A stretch of 64,000 nt of DNA. Source: Anaerolineaceae bacterium (GTDB lineage Bacteria > Chloroflexota > Anaerolineae > Anaerolineales > Anaerolineaceae). A program made the translations under genes and the position numbers. Where the stretch lies: contig PABH01000063.1 in the NCBI GenBank assembly GCA_002702705.1, forward strand, positions 40,730-104,729, written 5' to 3'. Under the pieces are notes generated by a model, which worked only from the letters and a program-made list of their open reading frames with translations, was not told the DNA's origin and searched no databases. Of the stretch, positions 62,861 to 64,000 are shown one piece after another (the first letter of the stretch is position 1; each line of letters begins with the position of its first letter).

Positions 62861-63880
62861 TTGAAAACGCAAGATTTTTATTATCGTTTGCCGGAAGAAC
62901 AGATTGCACAAACGCCGATTGAACCTCGTCATGATGCCCGTTTATTAGTTTATGATCGGAAAACTGGCGAAATTTCTCACAAGATTTTTAAAGAAATTGG
63001 TGAATATTTTAATAAAAATGATCTGATTGTAATCAACCAAACGAAAGTGTTGCCTGCTAGAATATTTGCCCAAAAAAGCAGTGGCGGCAAGGCAGAGATC
63101 CTTTTATTAAGACAAGTAGAAGATCAAGTTTGGGAATGTTTGGTTGGTGGAAAACGAATTACAGCTGGAAAAATATTAAGTTTGAAGAATGGCCCGGATG
63201 TAGAAATTTTGGCGGAGTTGGAAGGTTCAAAACGGTTAATTCGTTTTACGGAATCGGTTGAACCTTACCTAAATCAAATTGGGGAAATGCCCTTACCGCC
63301 ATATATTCATGAGACCTTACAAGATCCGGATCGTTATCAAACTGTCTATGCTAAACATATAGGTTCGGCAGCAGCCCCTACAGCTGGTCTGCATTTTACG
63401 CCTGAATTGATAAATTCCTTAAAAGAAAAAGGCATTCGATTTTGTGAAGTTACCTTACATGTTGGACTAGATACTTTTGCTCCTGTAATGGAAGATGACC
63501 CTGAAGAACATAAAATTCATACCGAATGGTGTGAACTTACTCCTGAGAATGCTGCAATGATCAATCAAACCGCGAAGGATGGCGGTAGAATCATTGCTGT
63601 TGGGACAACCAGTGTCCGTACCCTGGAATCTGCTGCTAGAATTGCTAAAAAATCAGATCGTGTTGCCCCAATTTCCGGTCCGACAGATTTATTTATCCTG
63701 CCTGGTTATCAATTTAAAGCGGTGGATTTGATGATTACGAATTTTCACTTACCCAAATCGACTTTATTAATGTTAGTAAGTGCTTTTGCAGGGCGAGAAA
63801 ACATATTAAATATTTACAAAACCGCGATTGATAAAGGATATCGATTTTTTTCCTTTGGAGACACAACGTTAATAATTTGA
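62861..63880 (+). CDS. queA: S-adenosylmethionine:tRNA ribosyltransferase-isomerase (queuosine)
   Basis: The TTG at 62861 with TGAGG upstream gives 339 residues and the normal family N-terminus (FYYRLPEEQIAQTP). VINQTKVLPARIF, AAPTAGLHFT, HVGLDTFAPV and TTSVRTLES are typical. It builds epoxyqueuosine on tRNA. It lies 13 bases after ruvB, a common pairing in bacteria, and is the last complete gene. Confidence 0.95.
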   Translation: MKTQDFYYRLPEEQIAQTPIEPRHDARLLVYDRKTGEISHKIFKEIGEYFNKNDLIVINQTKVLPARIFAQKSSGGKAEILLLRQVEDQVWECLVGGKRITAGKILSLKNGPDVEILAELEGSKRLIRFTESVEPYLNQIGEMPLPPYIHETLQDPDRYQTVYAKHIGSAAAPTAGLHFTPELINSLKEKGIRFCEVTLHVGLDTFAPVMEDDPEEHKIHTEWCELTPENAAMINQTAKDGGRIIAVGTTSVRTLESAARIAKKSDRVAPISGPTDLFILPGYQFKAVDLMITNFHLPKSTLLMLVSAFAGRENILNIYKTAIDKGYRFFSFGDTTLII

Positions 63881-63970
63881 TTTTCTCCAATAAATCTGCA
63901 CGGTAATTAGACAAGATACTGTTGGCAAACCTGTGTGAAAATGGTAATGTAAAGAAGGCAGGAGGTGGAG

Positions 63971-64000
63971 ATGAGTCTTCAAGTGCAAGAGCCGTGGGAA
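63971..64000 (+). CDS. Start of a gene cut by the window edge
   Basis: AGGAGGTGGAG is a perfect ribosome site 3-8 bases before the ATG. Only ten codons (MSLQVQEPWE) are visible, so no function can be given. Confidence 0.5.
   Translation, partial: MSLQVQEPWE

Overview
The window reads as AT-rich chromosomal DNA of an anaerobic bacterium, most likely Chloroflexota, class Anaerolineae. This rests on the Thr/Pro-rich linkers of its secreted proteins, a MalT-like regulator with a C-terminal BTAD module, a DUF5317 membrane protein and a tungsten-type aldehyde oxidoreductase. It is an inference from gene content; there is no rRNA here. Housekeeping promoters are close to TTGACA-17-TATAAT (seen for tRNA-Gly, rnpB and an integrase).

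Left flank (1-12504), ordinary chromosome: a truncated HAMP/GAF sensor with two CheY-like receivers, tRNA-Gly(CCC), a FetAB-type ABC transporter, a four-cluster ferredoxin plus AOR-family oxidoreductase, a 1065-residue MalT/BTAD regulator, and a small operon (47-residue membrane peptide, DUF5317 protein, NHLP-like small protein, HD-GYP protein).

Middle (12505-56104), a genomic island of about 43.6 kb. A 22-bp sequence forming the 3' end of the RNase P RNA gene (rnpB, minus strand, 56084-56464) occurs in direct orientation at 12505-12526 and 56083-56104. These are the expected attachment-site repeats. The left end has a plasmid-like module (ParM-like ATPase, small partner, tyrosine recombinase, DnaA-N-domain protein). 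The right end has a RecD-like helicase, a second tyrosine recombinase, an XRE regulator and a divergently transcribed recombinase split over two reading frames. Between them, left to right: minus-strand genes separated by GC-rich inverted repeats (including a LRR-Roc-COR GTPase and secreted or membrane proteins); a DUF3800 gene and a type I restriction-modification operon (hsdR-hsdS-hsdM) bounded by promoter-hairpin-terminator units that look like small RNA genes; a Trypco1-type protein; a compact nine-gene biosynthetic operon (three radical SAM enzymes, PHP phosphoesterase, SDR, HhH-GPD protein, stand-alone class II aaRS-like ligase, MccF/LD-carboxypeptidase, glycosyltransferase); and a SWIM-protein plus trypsin/NB-ARC/WD40 conflict pair.

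Right flank (56105-64000), chromosome again: rnpB, a membrane Ser/Thr kinase, tpiA, a HExxH membrane protein, moaA, upp, ruvB, queA and the first codons of one more gene. MoaA makes the first pterin cofactor intermediate, and AOR enzymes use a pterin cofactor.

The strongest candidate for an undescribed system is the nine-gene operon at 36216-45305. Its aaRS-like ligase beside an MccF-like peptidase suggests an aminoacyl or nucleoside-type product with self-immunity. The putative small RNAs around the hsd genes and the rnpB integration site are the other main observations.
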